From Porphyromonadaceae bacterium UBA7207 (GTDB lineage: Bacteria; Bacteroidota; Bacteroidia; Bacteroidales; Muribaculaceae): 46,887 nt of DNA. Made by a program: the position numbers and the translations under genes. The notes below the pieces were generated by a model. That model was given only the letters and a program-made list of their open reading frames with translations, did no database searches and was not told where the DNA came from. Positions 17,016-25,487 of this stretch are shown here, one piece after another (the stretch's first letter is position 1; each line of letters begins with the position of its first letter). The stretch lies in assembly GCA_002490635.1 (NCBI GenBank), contig DKUJ01000003.1:49572-96458 (forward strand), read 5' to 3'.

Positions 17016-18187
17016 AATACAACGTGATACTTGCCGCAGCGTTCGCAATAGCGGCATTTCCAGCCTCGGGTGCAGCAGCAGACAAACTCGCCGCCGCACG
17101 CGAGATAATCAACGAAGTCAAATCGCAGATGGCTCCCGACAGCCGCCAGGTTGTGGCTGAGATAAGCGCTTCCAGACTACCCTCGGGTGCTATTGTGTTG
17201 CGAGGAGCCACATCGGAAGCCGGTGTCCGTGCCGAAGCCATACGCCGTATGGCCGCGGCAGGCATCGACATAGCCGACAGTATCACTGTATATCCCACCG
17301 ACCGCTGGGCACAAGTGCGTCTTTCCGCTGCAAGTCTGCGCACGCGTGGCGCACATGCCGGAGAGATGGCCACCCAGGCGCTTATGGGCACCCCTCTGCG
17401 TGTTCTGCAAAGCGGAGGAGACTGGTGGCGTGTGCAGACCCCCGACGGCTACATAGCCTACATCCCCTCCTCCTCGGTTGTGGAAAAGACTCCTGCCCAG
17501 ATGCGGGCATGGCGTGGAGCGAAACGCTTCATCGTTACATCGCTCGACCAGGTGAAAGCCTATAACAGCCCCACAGCGACCGGACCGCGCGATGTCGTTA
17601 CCGACCTTGTCAACGGGTGCATTGTCACCATCCCGGAAAGACGCCCCAACATAGTCAACCGCCGCTACCACATCGAACTGCCCGACGGCCGCGAGGCCTA
17701 TGTGGATACATCCGCACTGAAAAACATCGACCAGTGGGCCGCACAGACTTTCAATCCGGAACTGATACTCGATGTCGCCTATTCCCTGGAAGGCACTCCT
17801 TATCTGTGGGGAGGAACCTCAACGAAAGCCGTCGACTGCTCGGGGCTTGCCAAAACAGCATATTTCGCCAACGGCATCATCCTTATGCGCGATGCCTCCC
17901 AGCAGGCACTTACCGGAACACGAATCGAAGCCGAAAACTGGCGCGACTGCCGCGCCGGCGACCTTCTGTTCTTCGGCACACGCGCCGGCAAGGTGACACA
18001 CGTGGCCATATACGATTCCAACGGAGACTATGTGCATTCCTCGGGTCGCGTGAAGCGCAACAGTGTGGATCCCACCAATCCGTCCTATCTCACAACACCG
18101 TTCCTCCACAGCGTGCGCATAGGAGGCAACGAAGGCACTCGCGGAATCACACGCGCAGCCGAACATCCCTGGTACTACAATCTTTAA
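17012..18187 (+). CDS. NlpC/P60 peptidase with SH3-like domains, YkfC-type
   Basis: Probable gamma-D-glutamyl-L-diamino acid endopeptidase acting on murein peptides in the periplasm. The ATG at 17012 overlaps the upstream stop and begins a signal peptide (MKYNVILAAAFAIAAFPASG), giving 391 residues. Two SH3b-like segments occupy about residues 105-160 and 170-235. The NlpC/P60 domain has Cys276 in KAVDCSGLA, His330 in KVTHVAIYDS and His342 in DYVHSSG as the likely triad. The downstream L-Ala-D/L-Glu epimerase supports murein peptide recycling, since the two activities are encoded together in many bacteria. Peptide specificity is inferred. Confidence 0.88.
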   Translation: MKYNVILAAAFAIAAFPASGAAADKLAAAREIINEVKSQMAPDSRQVVAEISASRLPSGAIVLRGATSEAGVRAEAIRRMAAAGIDIADSITVYPTDRWAQVRLSAASLRTRGAHAGEMATQALMGTPLRVLQSGGDWWRVQTPDGYIAYIPSSSVVEKTPAQMRAWRGAKRFIVTSLDQVKAYNSPTATGPRDVVTDLVNGCIVTIPERRPNIVNRRYHIELPDGREAYVDTSALKNIDQWAAQTFNPELILDVAYSLEGTPYLWGGTSTKAVDCSGLAKTAYFANGIILMRDASQQALTGTRIEAENWRDCRAGDLLFFGTRAGKVTHVAIYDSNGDYVHSSGRVKRNSVDPTNPSYLTTPFLHSVRIGGNEGTRGITRAAEHPWYYNL

Positions 18188-18231
18188 CCAGGAACAGCCA
18201 TTCCATCCTCAATCCTTCTCCATTACTTGCC

Positions 18232-19365
18232 ATGAACCGAAGAAATTTCATAAAAACAGGAGTACTCGGCGCGCTTTTCGCCGCATCTCCCGTGAGCATA
18301 TCGGCACTGGAAAGTGCCACACGCACCTCCACAACACCCGGCAAAATGCAACTGTCGTTCCGCCCCTACGAACTGCAGTTGCGACATGCCTTCAATCTGG
18401 CGCGCTCGCAGCGCACCACCACACCCGGAGTACAGGTGCAGATAACACTCGATGGCATCACCGGCTACGGCGAGGCATCCATGCCCCCGTATCTTGGCGA
18501 AAACGTGGAATCGGTAACCACCTTCCTCTCAAAACTCGATCTTGCCCAGTTCAAGGATCCGTTCCGGCTGGAGGATATCCATGAATATATGGAAAGCGTG
18601 GCGCCCAACAACCGTGCCGCCAAAGCATCGGTCGACATAGCCCTCCACGACCTTACCGGCAAAATCATGGGACAACCATGGTACAAAATCTGGGGGCTGA
18701 ATCCCGACAGGACTCCCAACACATCATTCACAATAAGCTACGATGCCGATCCTGCGGAAATGCAACGCAAAATCGAGGAAACATCGCCTTACAAGGTCGT
18801 GAAAGTGAAAATGGGACTCGACCACGACAAGGAAATAGTCGAAGCCCTTCGCCGGCATACCGACGTTCCGATATGCGTGGACGCAAACCAGGGATGGAAC
18901 GACCGCGAGAAAGCTCTTGAAATGTGCCACTGGCTCGCCGAACGCAACTGCATGTTCGTGGAGCAGCCTATGGACAAAGCCTCCATCGACGACACCGCCT
19001 GGCTGCGCGAACGCTCTCCTCTGCCCATAATCGCCGACGAGTTTCTGCAGCGACTGCCCGATGTGAGCCGGGCTGCCGGAGCCTACGACGGCATCAACAT
19101 AAAACTGATGAAAAGCACCGGCATGCATGAAGCTTACCAAATGGCCACCCTCGCACGTGCCATGGGAATGAAGGTGATGCTCGGCTGCATGACCGAGACA
19201 AGTTGTGCCATAAGTGCGGCTGCACAGCTGTCGCCTATGGTCGACTGGGCCGATCTCGACGGCAATCTGCTCATCGCCAACGATATTTTCGACGGTGCGA
19301 AGATTGTCGACGGCAAAGTGATTATCCCCGACCGCCCGGGAATAGGCGCCATACCCCTGGCCTGA
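18232..19365 (+). CDS. Dipeptide epimerase, probably L-Ala-D/L-Glu, with Tat signal
   Basis: Enolase-superfamily enzyme of 377 residues that converts L-Ala-D-Glu from murein to L-Ala-L-Glu. The start at 18232 gives a twin-arginine signal (MNRRNFIKTG, then LGALFAASPVS), so the folded enzyme is probably exported. Catalytic residues are visible: KxK in VKVKMGLD, metal ligands in CVDANQGW, FVEQPMD and IADEFL, and the second lysine in NIKLMKS. The DLDGNLL segment near the C terminus is the dipeptide-binding DxD motif of the epimerase branch, which separates it from MenC. It follows the NlpC/P60 gene by 44 bases. Confidence 0.9.
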   Translation: MNRRNFIKTGVLGALFAASPVSISALESATRTSTTPGKMQLSFRPYELQLRHAFNLARSQRTTTPGVQVQITLDGITGYGEASMPPYLGENVESVTTFLSKLDLAQFKDPFRLEDIHEYMESVAPNNRAAKASVDIALHDLTGKIMGQPWYKIWGLNPDRTPNTSFTISYDADPAEMQRKIEETSPYKVVKVKMGLDHDKEIVEALRRHTDVPICVDANQGWNDREKALEMCHWLAERNCMFVEQPMDKASIDDTAWLRERSPLPIIADEFLQRLPDVSRAAGAYDGINIKLMKSTGMHEAYQMATLARAMGMKVMLGCMTETSCAISAAAQLSPMVDWADLDGNLLIANDIFDGAKIVDGKVIIPDRPGIGAIPLA

Positions 19366-19399
19366 AAGAACCATACCAACTGAATAATCTATAACCCTG

Positions 19400-20908
19400 A
19401 TGAACAAGCACATCGAATTGAGCAAAAACGCCGTGGTGGCGTTTCTCAAGAAATCTCCCGCCGAATTCACAAAGGCTGACATAATACGTTTCGTTGTCGA
19501 AAGCGGAATCGAGATGGTAAACTTTATGTATCCTGCCGGAGACGGCCGACTGAAGACCCTCAATTTCGTTGTCAATGACATGGCGTATCTCGAAACCATA
19601 CTTACCCTGGGTGAGCGTGTGGACGGCTCCTCGCTATTCCCCTTCATACAGGCCGGCAGCTCCGACCTGTATGTAGTGCCGCGATTCCGCACAGCCTTCG
19701 TCGATCCATTCGCCCCCATTCCGACCCTCGCCATGCTCTGCTCCTTCTTCGACAAGGACGGCAACCCGCTGGCAAGCGCGCCGGAGCATACCCTTGCCAA
19801 AGCCTGCGAGGAGTTCACCAAAGCTACCGGCCTGACATTCCATGCCATGGGCGAGCTTGAATTCTACGTAATATCCCGCGACCCGGGTCTCTTCCCCGCC
19901 ACCGACCAGCGCGGCTACCACGAGAGCGCGCCCTATGCCAAATTCAACGACTTCCGCTGCAAATGCATGCGCGCAATAGCAGCAACCGGCGGACAGATCA
20001 AATACGGACACAGCGAAGTCGGGAACTTCACTCTCGACGGTAAAATCTACGAGCAGAATGAAATCGAGTTCCTGCCTGTCGATGCACGCGATGCCGCCGA
20101 CCAGCTTGTGCTGGCCAAATGGGCAATCCGCAATCTTGCCGCCCAGGAAGAACTCAATGTAACATTCGCACCGAAAATCACCACCGGCAAAGCCGGGTCG
20201 GGACTGCATGTGCACATTCGCCTGATGAAAGGCGATGCCAGCGCCACAGCTACCGCCGACGGTCTCACCGACTACGCACGGCGTGCAATCGCCGGCCTGA
20301 TGGTGCTTGCTCCCGCGCTTACAGCTTTCGGAAACACCAACCCGACCTCCTACTTCCGTCTGGTGCCGAACCAGGAGGCGCCCACAAGCATCTGCTGGGG
20401 CGACCGCAACCGTTCTGTGCTTGTGCGCGTGCCCCTTGGATGGACCGCAGGCGCCGATATGTGCGCAATCGCTAACGGCGCGCACGCGGCATCGGAATGC
20501 CCGGAAGTGGATGCTTCGGTGAAACCGACATTCGAAATACGCAATGCCGACGGCTCGGCCGATGTGTACAGGCTTCTTGCCGGAATATGCGTGGCTCTGC
20601 GCTATGGCCTGGAAATGGATTCCGACAAAGCCCTCGACATCGCCAGAAACACATATGTGGACACCGACATCCACCATCACCCCGAAGTGCTGGCACGTCT
20701 GCGCAGCCTTCCGGCCGATTGCGCAGCTTCGGCAGAAGCTCTGGTGGAATTTGCCGATGTGTTCACCGATCGCGGTGTTTTCAGCCCCGAGATGATTGCC
20801 GGCGTGGTGGGCAGCCTCCGCTCGTTCGACTCCGCCGAGGCAGCAGCCGCCCGCTCCGACAACTCGAAAATGCTCGACATGGTGCACCGCTACTTCCACT
20901 GCGGCTGA
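19400..20908 (+). CDS. Glutamine synthetase family protein, GSI-like
   Basis: A 502-residue cytoplasmic amide ligase of the GS superfamily. The N-terminal beta-grasp half carries the VDGSS loop that contributes to the neighbouring active site. The catalytic half shows GELEFYVI, EQNEIEF, KAGSGLHVHIRL (substrate histidine), NPTSYFRLVPNQEAP, GDRNRSVLVRVP and FEIRNADGSADVYRLLAG, so metal, ammonium-pocket and ATP positions appear intact. I see no adenylylation tyrosine motif. The window also encodes a separate GSIII (43079-45268), so this copy may ligate another amine or glutamyl substrate; its place after the murein-peptide genes suggests it handles glutamate from that route. It ends before a strong hairpin at 20939. 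Confidence 0.8.
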   Translation: MNKHIELSKNAVVAFLKKSPAEFTKADIIRFVVESGIEMVNFMYPAGDGRLKTLNFVVNDMAYLETILTLGERVDGSSLFPFIQAGSSDLYVVPRFRTAFVDPFAPIPTLAMLCSFFDKDGNPLASAPEHTLAKACEEFTKATGLTFHAMGELEFYVISRDPGLFPATDQRGYHESAPYAKFNDFRCKCMRAIAATGGQIKYGHSEVGNFTLDGKIYEQNEIEFLPVDARDAADQLVLAKWAIRNLAAQEELNVTFAPKITTGKAGSGLHVHIRLMKGDASATATADGLTDYARRAIAGLMVLAPALTAFGNTNPTSYFRLVPNQEAPTSICWGDRNRSVLVRVPLGWTAGADMCAIANGAHAASECPEVDASVKPTFEIRNADGSADVYRLLAGICVALRYGLEMDSDKALDIARNTYVDTDIHHHPEVLARLRSLPADCAASAEALVEFADVFTDRGVFSPEMIAGVVGSLRSFDSAEAAAARSDNSKMLDMVHRYFHCG

Positions 20909-20938
20909 CCTCCGGCAATCGTACCCCGAAACCATTAT

Positions 20939-20967
20939 GGCGGGAGTCTCTGCCGCAGACTCCCGCC
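20939..20967 (+). terminator. GC-rich hairpin between GSI-like gene and porin
   Basis: Arms GGCGGGAGTCT (20939-20949) and AGACTCCCGCC (20957-20967) pair perfectly around a 7-base loop and are followed by TTACTTAT. The T-tract is imperfect. The hairpin ends only 16 bases before the porin ATG at 20984, so it may also govern expression of that gene. Confidence 0.65.
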
Positions 20968-20983
20968 TTACTTATACCACTCT

Positions 20984-22297
20984 ATGAAATCGAGATTCAT
21001 CACGCTGTTCGCCGCATTGGGAATGCTGGCTATGAACACCTCGGCACAAAGCGCGGTCGACGATTTCGCCGACTCCCTTTCGCGACATCACAAATTGATA
21101 TATGTCGACGGACGCCCAGCGCCCGCCGCTACACAAGCGTATGTCGATTCGGTCCGCGCTGTAATAAGCAATTTCTATTACGACCAGTTCAGGCATTTCC
21201 AGGATCCCGAAGCTCCATACTTCATGTTCCTGAGCAAAGATGCCTCGCTGGCCATGGGAATCGGCGGTGCCGTGCGTATGCGGGCATACTACGACTGGGG
21301 TGGCGCTATTCCAGCCTCAGGCTTCGCTCCATATCTCATTCCAATGGAGCCCAACCCGGCTTCGATGCGGCACTTCGGCACCACTCCTGCAGGAACATGC
21401 CTGTTTTTCCGCGTGATAGGTCGCAACAAAACACTCGGCAACTACCAGCTGTATATCGAAGCAAACTTCAACGGCTATAACTCGCGCGACTTCCACCTTA
21501 AGAAGGCATATGCCGTAATCAACAACTTCACCGTGGGATATGCGCCATCGACATTCTCCGATCCCGCCGCCATAGCACCGACGGTCGATGCCCAGGGACC
21601 CGCCAACAAGATTGCTCCTACAGCAGTGCTGGTACGATATATGCCGCAGTGGGGCAACTGGAGCGCGGGGGTATCGGCGGAAACTCCATCTCCGGCAATC
21701 GACACCGACGATGTGCACACAGCAAAGCTTGATGACTGGATGCCCGACTTCGCCGCACTCGTGCAATACCAGTGGGCACGCGGTCAGCACCTGCGCCTCA
21801 GCGGCATAGTACGCACTCTCGGCTACCGCGACATTGCCTCCGCCCGCAATCACCATATGGCCGGATGGGGGCTTCAACTAAGCTGTGTGGCCCATCCGCT
21901 GCATCCTCTTACCACCTACGCGAACATCAACTACGGCGCTGGCTACGAAAGTCTCGGTGGCGACCTGCTCATAGGCAAATACGACCTTGTGGCCGACCCG
22001 GACAATGCCGGTCGCATGTATGCTCCCAGAGCTTTGGGCTGGAGCATCGGAATACAGTATAATTTCCGACCGAACCTGTTTGCCACCATAGTCGCCAGCC
22101 AGACACGCTATCTGCCCAGTAAACAGATTCCAGCCGATATGTACAAAACCGGTATTTTCACAGCGGCGAATGTGTTCTGGTACATGACACCACGAATGGC
22201 AATAGCAGCGGAAATGGACTTCGGAGTACGCCGCGACTTCTCCCGCCGGCAGCGGCATGCACAGCGAGTAGGTGCCATGTGCCAATTCTCTTTCTGA
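20984..22297 (+). CDS. DcaP-like trimeric outer-membrane porin
   Basis: A 437-residue protein with a signal peptide (MKSRFITLFAALGMLAMNTSAQS). A short helical stretch to about residue 70 precedes a beta-barrel rich in Tyr/Trp/Phe alternation, ending in CQFSF with a C-terminal phenylalanine. The segments MGIGGAVRMRAYYDWGG, YIEANFNGYN and LKKAYAVINNFTVGYAPSTFSDP match the style of the DcaP porin family, which passes small anionic solutes such as dicarboxylates or amino acids. It follows the murein-peptide genes but is separated from them by a hairpin, so co-expression is uncertain. Substrate unknown. Confidence 0.72.
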   Translation: MKSRFITLFAALGMLAMNTSAQSAVDDFADSLSRHHKLIYVDGRPAPAATQAYVDSVRAVISNFYYDQFRHFQDPEAPYFMFLSKDASLAMGIGGAVRMRAYYDWGGAIPASGFAPYLIPMEPNPASMRHFGTTPAGTCLFFRVIGRNKTLGNYQLYIEANFNGYNSRDFHLKKAYAVINNFTVGYAPSTFSDPAAIAPTVDAQGPANKIAPTAVLVRYMPQWGNWSAGVSAETPSPAIDTDDVHTAKLDDWMPDFAALVQYQWARGQHLRLSGIVRTLGYRDIASARNHHMAGWGLQLSCVAHPLHPLTTYANINYGAGYESLGGDLLIGKYDLVADPDNAGRMYAPRALGWSIGIQYNFRPNLFATIVASQTRYLPSKQIPADMYKTGIFTAANVFWYMTPRMAIAAEMDFGVRRDFSRRQRHAQRVGAMCQFSF

Positions 22298-22430
22298 AAA
22301 AGAAATACATCATATCTATGCCGCAGCGCACCGCCAGGACACATTAATTATATATAGCGACGACAAAAATTACGAAACAGACGGCATCGAACTAAATTCC
22401 GAGTAAAATTGTTTTTTAACGTACGTTTCA

Positions 22431-22523
22431 GACACTCACGCCCGGCAAAGTCCAAATTATCCTGAAGAATTTATCCAAATCATAAGAATATTTGGCTTTG
22501 CTCTCGACTTATTCGTATCTTTG
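22431..22523 (+). repeat. Promoter-bearing repeat, copy A (expanded)
   Basis: Begins GACACTCACGCCCGGCAAAG and ends CTTATTCGTATCTTTG. It is copy B (22535-22597) with about 30 extra bases in the middle, where TCCAAAT appears twice. CCAAAT (22475-22480) and ATTTGG (22490-22495) can form a short stem. TTTG (22491-22494), 21 bases and TATCTTTG (22516-22523) make a full Bacteroidota promoter. Confidence 0.75.
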
Positions 22524-22534
22524 ACTGCGTCTTA

Positions 22535-22597
22535 GATACTCACGCTCGGCAAAATCCAAATAAATTTGGCTTTGCTCTCGACTTATTCGTATCTTTG
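22535..22597 (+). repeat. Promoter-bearing repeat, copy B
   Basis: Begins GATACTCACGCTCGGCAAAA and ends CTTATTCGTATCTTTG. The last 33 bases match copy A (TTTGGCTTTG through TATCTTTG). CCAAAT and ATTTGG form a tight stem within it. TTTG at 22565-22568, 21 bases and TATCTTTG at 22590-22597 give a consensus promoter with a predicted start near 22604, only about 11 bases before the lipoprotein ATG. Confidence 0.78.
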
Positions 22598-22614
22598 TGG
22601 CAAAATTCATGCAT

Positions 22615-23118
22615 ATGAAAAAAATTTTTATCCCTATCCTCACCATCGCCGCTCTTGGCATCGCATCCTGCGGCAACAAAACTACAACCGAAACCGCTGT
22701 TGCTGAAGCAAGTGTCGAAACAACTTGCGGCGGCGCCAACTGCAGCGCACTCGAAGGCGAGTGGAGCCTCACCGCAATCGCTGTAGCAGACAGCACCACC
22801 TACACTCCCAGCGAGAACGAAGGCACTACTGTGACATTCCTGTGCGACAGCACCGTGAGCTTCAACACCAACTGCAACACCGTTGGCGGGCAGTATCTCG
22901 TAAACGGCGATTCCATCACCCTCGGATATCTCTTCAGCACCAAGATGGCATGCCCCGACATGCGCGCAGAGGAGCTGCTTTCCGCTGTTCTTCCCCAGGT
23001 GAAAACATACAGCATCTGCGGTGACAGCGTGGCCACTCTGAAGACCGACAACGAAAACACCTATATCAGTCTCAGCCGTAACTGCAAAGGCGGATGCACC
23101 GCCGAACAGGAGCAATAA
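22615..23118 (+). CDS. META-domain (HslJ-like) lipoprotein
   Basis: A 167-residue lipoprotein. The start at 22615 is preferred over the ATG at 22609 because it gives a clean lipoprotein signal with lipobox LGIASC, Cys19 being the lipidated residue. After a Thr/Glu-rich linker, a META domain spans about residues 45-155: LEGEWSLTAIAV at its start and VSFNTNCNTVGGQYLVNGDSI in the middle. Several extra cysteines (CGGANC, ACPDM, NCKGGC) could form disulphides. HslJ-type proteins are linked to heat-shock and novobiocin resistance in enteric bacteria, but the function here is unknown. It is driven by two tandem repeat promoters and sits three bases before the porin gene. Confidence 0.83.
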   Translation: MKKIFIPILTIAALGIASCGNKTTTETAVAEASVETTCGGANCSALEGEWSLTAIAVADSTTYTPSENEGTTVTFLCDSTVSFNTNCNTVGGQYLVNGDSITLGYLFSTKMACPDMRAEELLSAVLPQVKTYSICGDSVATLKTDNENTYISLSRNCKGGCTAEQEQ

Positions 23119-23121
23119 GGC

Positions 23122-25158
23122 TTGACCCCTTCGACGGATAAGATACGCACAGCGATTGCCGCCGTAGCCCTGACAGCTACGGCGGCATTCACTGCTTCCG
23201 CCTATGGGCAGGCTCACTCCCACCCTTCCGAAGACCAGCAGGAACCGGCCGGCAGGAAAACGGTGATAGCGCCTTCCTTCGCATGGAAACTCCTGGCACC
23301 TCTGGGACTACGCGAGGAGTCGACCATCGACACCTTGTTTGTGGACTATTCCCGGCGGTCTATCCCATCGGAAGTCTCCGACGCGTGGGCAACCACCGGA
23401 AACTACGGAGCGCAGGGTCTGAACATGATTTTCGACCATAGGGCGCCGCTAAGCGATTTCTATTTCCGTGATGCCGTGGAACACTGGCTCCCGTCGCACG
23501 ACAAGACCAGATTCTACAACACCAGGATACCGATGACTCTGGTGGGATTCACCAGTTCCGGCGGCAGGGAAAACGCCCAGGAACTGCTGTCGGCTCGTTT
23601 CTCGGGAAATATCAACCCCAAAGCCCAGGCAGGCGCGATGCTCGACTACCTGTACTCGAAAGGCAGTTATGCCAACCAGGCCGTGAAGGACCTCAACTGG
23701 GGATTTTCCGGAAGCTACCTCGGCGACAGATATGAGTTCCAGGGATTCTACTACCACTACAACCTTCTGAACAAAGAGAATGGCGGCATCACCGACATGC
23801 TCTACATAAAGGATCCGGCAGAACTCCAGGGCGGAGTGACCACAATCGACGCCAAATCGATACCCACACAGCTCTCCGCCGCGCACAACCGTGTATCCGG
23901 ACAGCAGTTGTACCTCAACAACCGCTACAAAGTCGGATACTGGCATGAGGAGCAGGTCGACGACACCACAACGACACGCACCTATATTCCGGTGTCGTCG
24001 TTCATATACACTCTCGATTTCCGCACCGGAAAACACATCTTCATCGACGACAATCCCAACGAGACAAAGAAATATTTCGAGCACACCTATCTGAATCCCG
24101 ACCGCACCCACGACAAATCCACATACTGGACTCTTAGCAACACGTTCGGAGTATCGCTGCTGGAAGGATTCCACAAATATGCCAAATTCGGACTCGCTGC
24201 CTATATCACACATCAGGTGCGTCACTATGCCATGCCGGCCGATACCATCGACCGCCGTGATCCGCAGTCAATCGGCCTTGACCCCTGGCCAGAGGGTGTG
24301 GGTAGCGTGAAAAACGATGAGACCGAACAACTCGCCTATGTTGGCGCACAGCTCACGAAAATGCGCGGCCTGAGACTGCGCTACGAAGCGACAGCCGAGT
24401 TGGGAATTCTAGGCCCGGTGGCTGGCGACGTCAGAGTCAACGGCCGCATACACACCCAGTTCCCGCTTCTTGGCGACAGCCTGCGGCTTACGGCATTCGG
24501 TTCGTTCAACAACGAGGAGGCACCCTACCTCACACGCCGCTACAGGTCGAACCATTTCATATGGCATAACGATTTCGGCAAACGGCGCACTCTTCGCTTC
24601 GGCGGCACCGTATCGTTCCCTGTGACAGGGACAAGCTTTACCGCAGCTGTAAACAACCTCCAGAACCATATCTACTTCGGAACCGACGGCATGCCCGTAC
24701 AGCACGGTGGCAATGTGCAGGTGCTGTCGCTCGCCCTCACACAGAACTTCACCTTCGGCATATTCCATTGGGACAACCGGGTGACCTACCAGACCACCAG
24801 CAACGACGCCGTGATTCCGCTGCCTGCGCTGGCCGTATACAGCAATATATATCTGCTCACACGCATAGCGACTCTGCACCTACAGGTAGGTGTCGACTGC
24901 GACTGGTACACGCGCTACTATGCCCCGTCGTATCAGCCGGCGACAGTAGCGTTCACCAATCAACGCGAATACAAGATAGGCAACTATCCGTTCTGCAACG
25001 TATATGCCAACATGAAACTATCGAAAACACGTTTCTTTGTAATGTATTCGCACTTCAATCAAGGTCTCTTCGGCGGTGCCAACTATTTCTCGATGCCTTA
25101 CTATCCTCTGAACCCCTCCAGATTCCAGATTGGGTTGAGCGTGGATTTCGCAAACTGA
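23122..25158 (+). CDS. Putative porin (Porin_10 type)
   Basis: A 678-residue outer-membrane beta-barrel of the Bacteroidota putative-porin family. No ATG exists before the mature part, so TTG at 23122, three bases after the META gene stop, is taken as the start. It gives a signal peptide (KIRTAIAAVALTATAAFTASAYGQA). The body shows alternating aromatic strands and family-like stretches such as TFYNTR-type FYNTRIPMTLVGFTSSGG near residue 133 and ENAQELLSARFSGNINPKA. It ends QIGLSVDFAN. Translation is probably coupled to the META lipoprotein. What it transports is not known. Confidence 0.82.
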   Translation: MTPSTDKIRTAIAAVALTATAAFTASAYGQAHSHPSEDQQEPAGRKTVIAPSFAWKLLAPLGLREESTIDTLFVDYSRRSIPSEVSDAWATTGNYGAQGLNMIFDHRAPLSDFYFRDAVEHWLPSHDKTRFYNTRIPMTLVGFTSSGGRENAQELLSARFSGNINPKAQAGAMLDYLYSKGSYANQAVKDLNWGFSGSYLGDRYEFQGFYYHYNLLNKENGGITDMLYIKDPAELQGGVTTIDAKSIPTQLSAAHNRVSGQQLYLNNRYKVGYWHEEQVDDTTTTRTYIPVSSFIYTLDFRTGKHIFIDDNPNETKKYFEHTYLNPDRTHDKSTYWTLSNTFGVSLLEGFHKYAKFGLAAYITHQVRHYAMPADTIDRRDPQSIGLDPWPEGVGSVKNDETEQLAYVGAQLTKMRGLRLRYEATAELGILGPVAGDVRVNGRIHTQFPLLGDSLRLTAFGSFNNEEAPYLTRRYRSNHFIWHNDFGKRRTLRFGGTVSFPVTGTSFTAAVNNLQNHIYFGTDGMPVQHGGNVQVLSLALTQNFTFGIFHWDNRVTYQTTSNDAVIPLPALAVYSNIYLLTRIATLHLQVGVDCDWYTRYYAPSYQPATVAFTNQREYKIGNYPFCNVYANMKLSKTRFFVMYSHFNQGLFGGANYFSMPYYPLNPSRFQIGLSVDFAN

Positions 25159-25487
25159 GCACGCGAGTTCTTATCTGAAAAAATTTCAAACAAGCGAACA
25201 GGTGGTTTTTTAACACCTCAAAGCGCTACAAGGTGCAGGCTAAGCGTTTGTAACTCTACCACATCTTTCTGCCAGCCACAAGGCATTCGTTTCATCTATT
25301 TGAATATCAGCTTATTCACTACGCAACAGCGGCGGTTGCCTACTGAAATCGCACACAATTGCGTAAGACACTGAATCGGCGACAGTTGCACCGATTTTGA
25401 TTTTTGCAAATAATTTTGCACTTGTTTTATCGGAAAAAATGCAGCAATTTTGCATTCACAATTTCAAAATAACTGCCGAACACGTCA
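25159..25487. other. Intergenic region before dnaA
   Basis: 329 bases without a gene. It holds a weak hairpin (AGGTG/CACCT near 25200-25216), the putative dnaA promoter and two TGCA-flanked palindromes (25405-25420, 25440-25456). I see only one loose DnaA-box lookalike (TTATTCACT near 25312) and no AT-rich unwinding array, so the sequence does not support calling it oriC. Confidence 0.5.
25405..25420 (+). promoter_or_regulatory. Putative dnaA -7 element inside a palindrome
   Basis: TAATTTTG (25411-25418) fits the -7 consensus and lies within the inverted repeat TGCAAA-TAAT-TTTGCA. The nearest -33 candidate is GTTG at 25385-25388 with a 22-base gap, slightly long. A second, related palindrome (ATGCA, 7 bases, TGCAT) follows at 25440-25456. 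A dimeric regulator at these sites would overlap the transcription start of dnaA. Confidence 0.45.

Noticed and set aside
25159..25487. Possible oriC next to dnaA
   Set aside because: Only one poor DnaA-box match and no clustered boxes or unwinding repeats; genome-wide GC skew would be needed.
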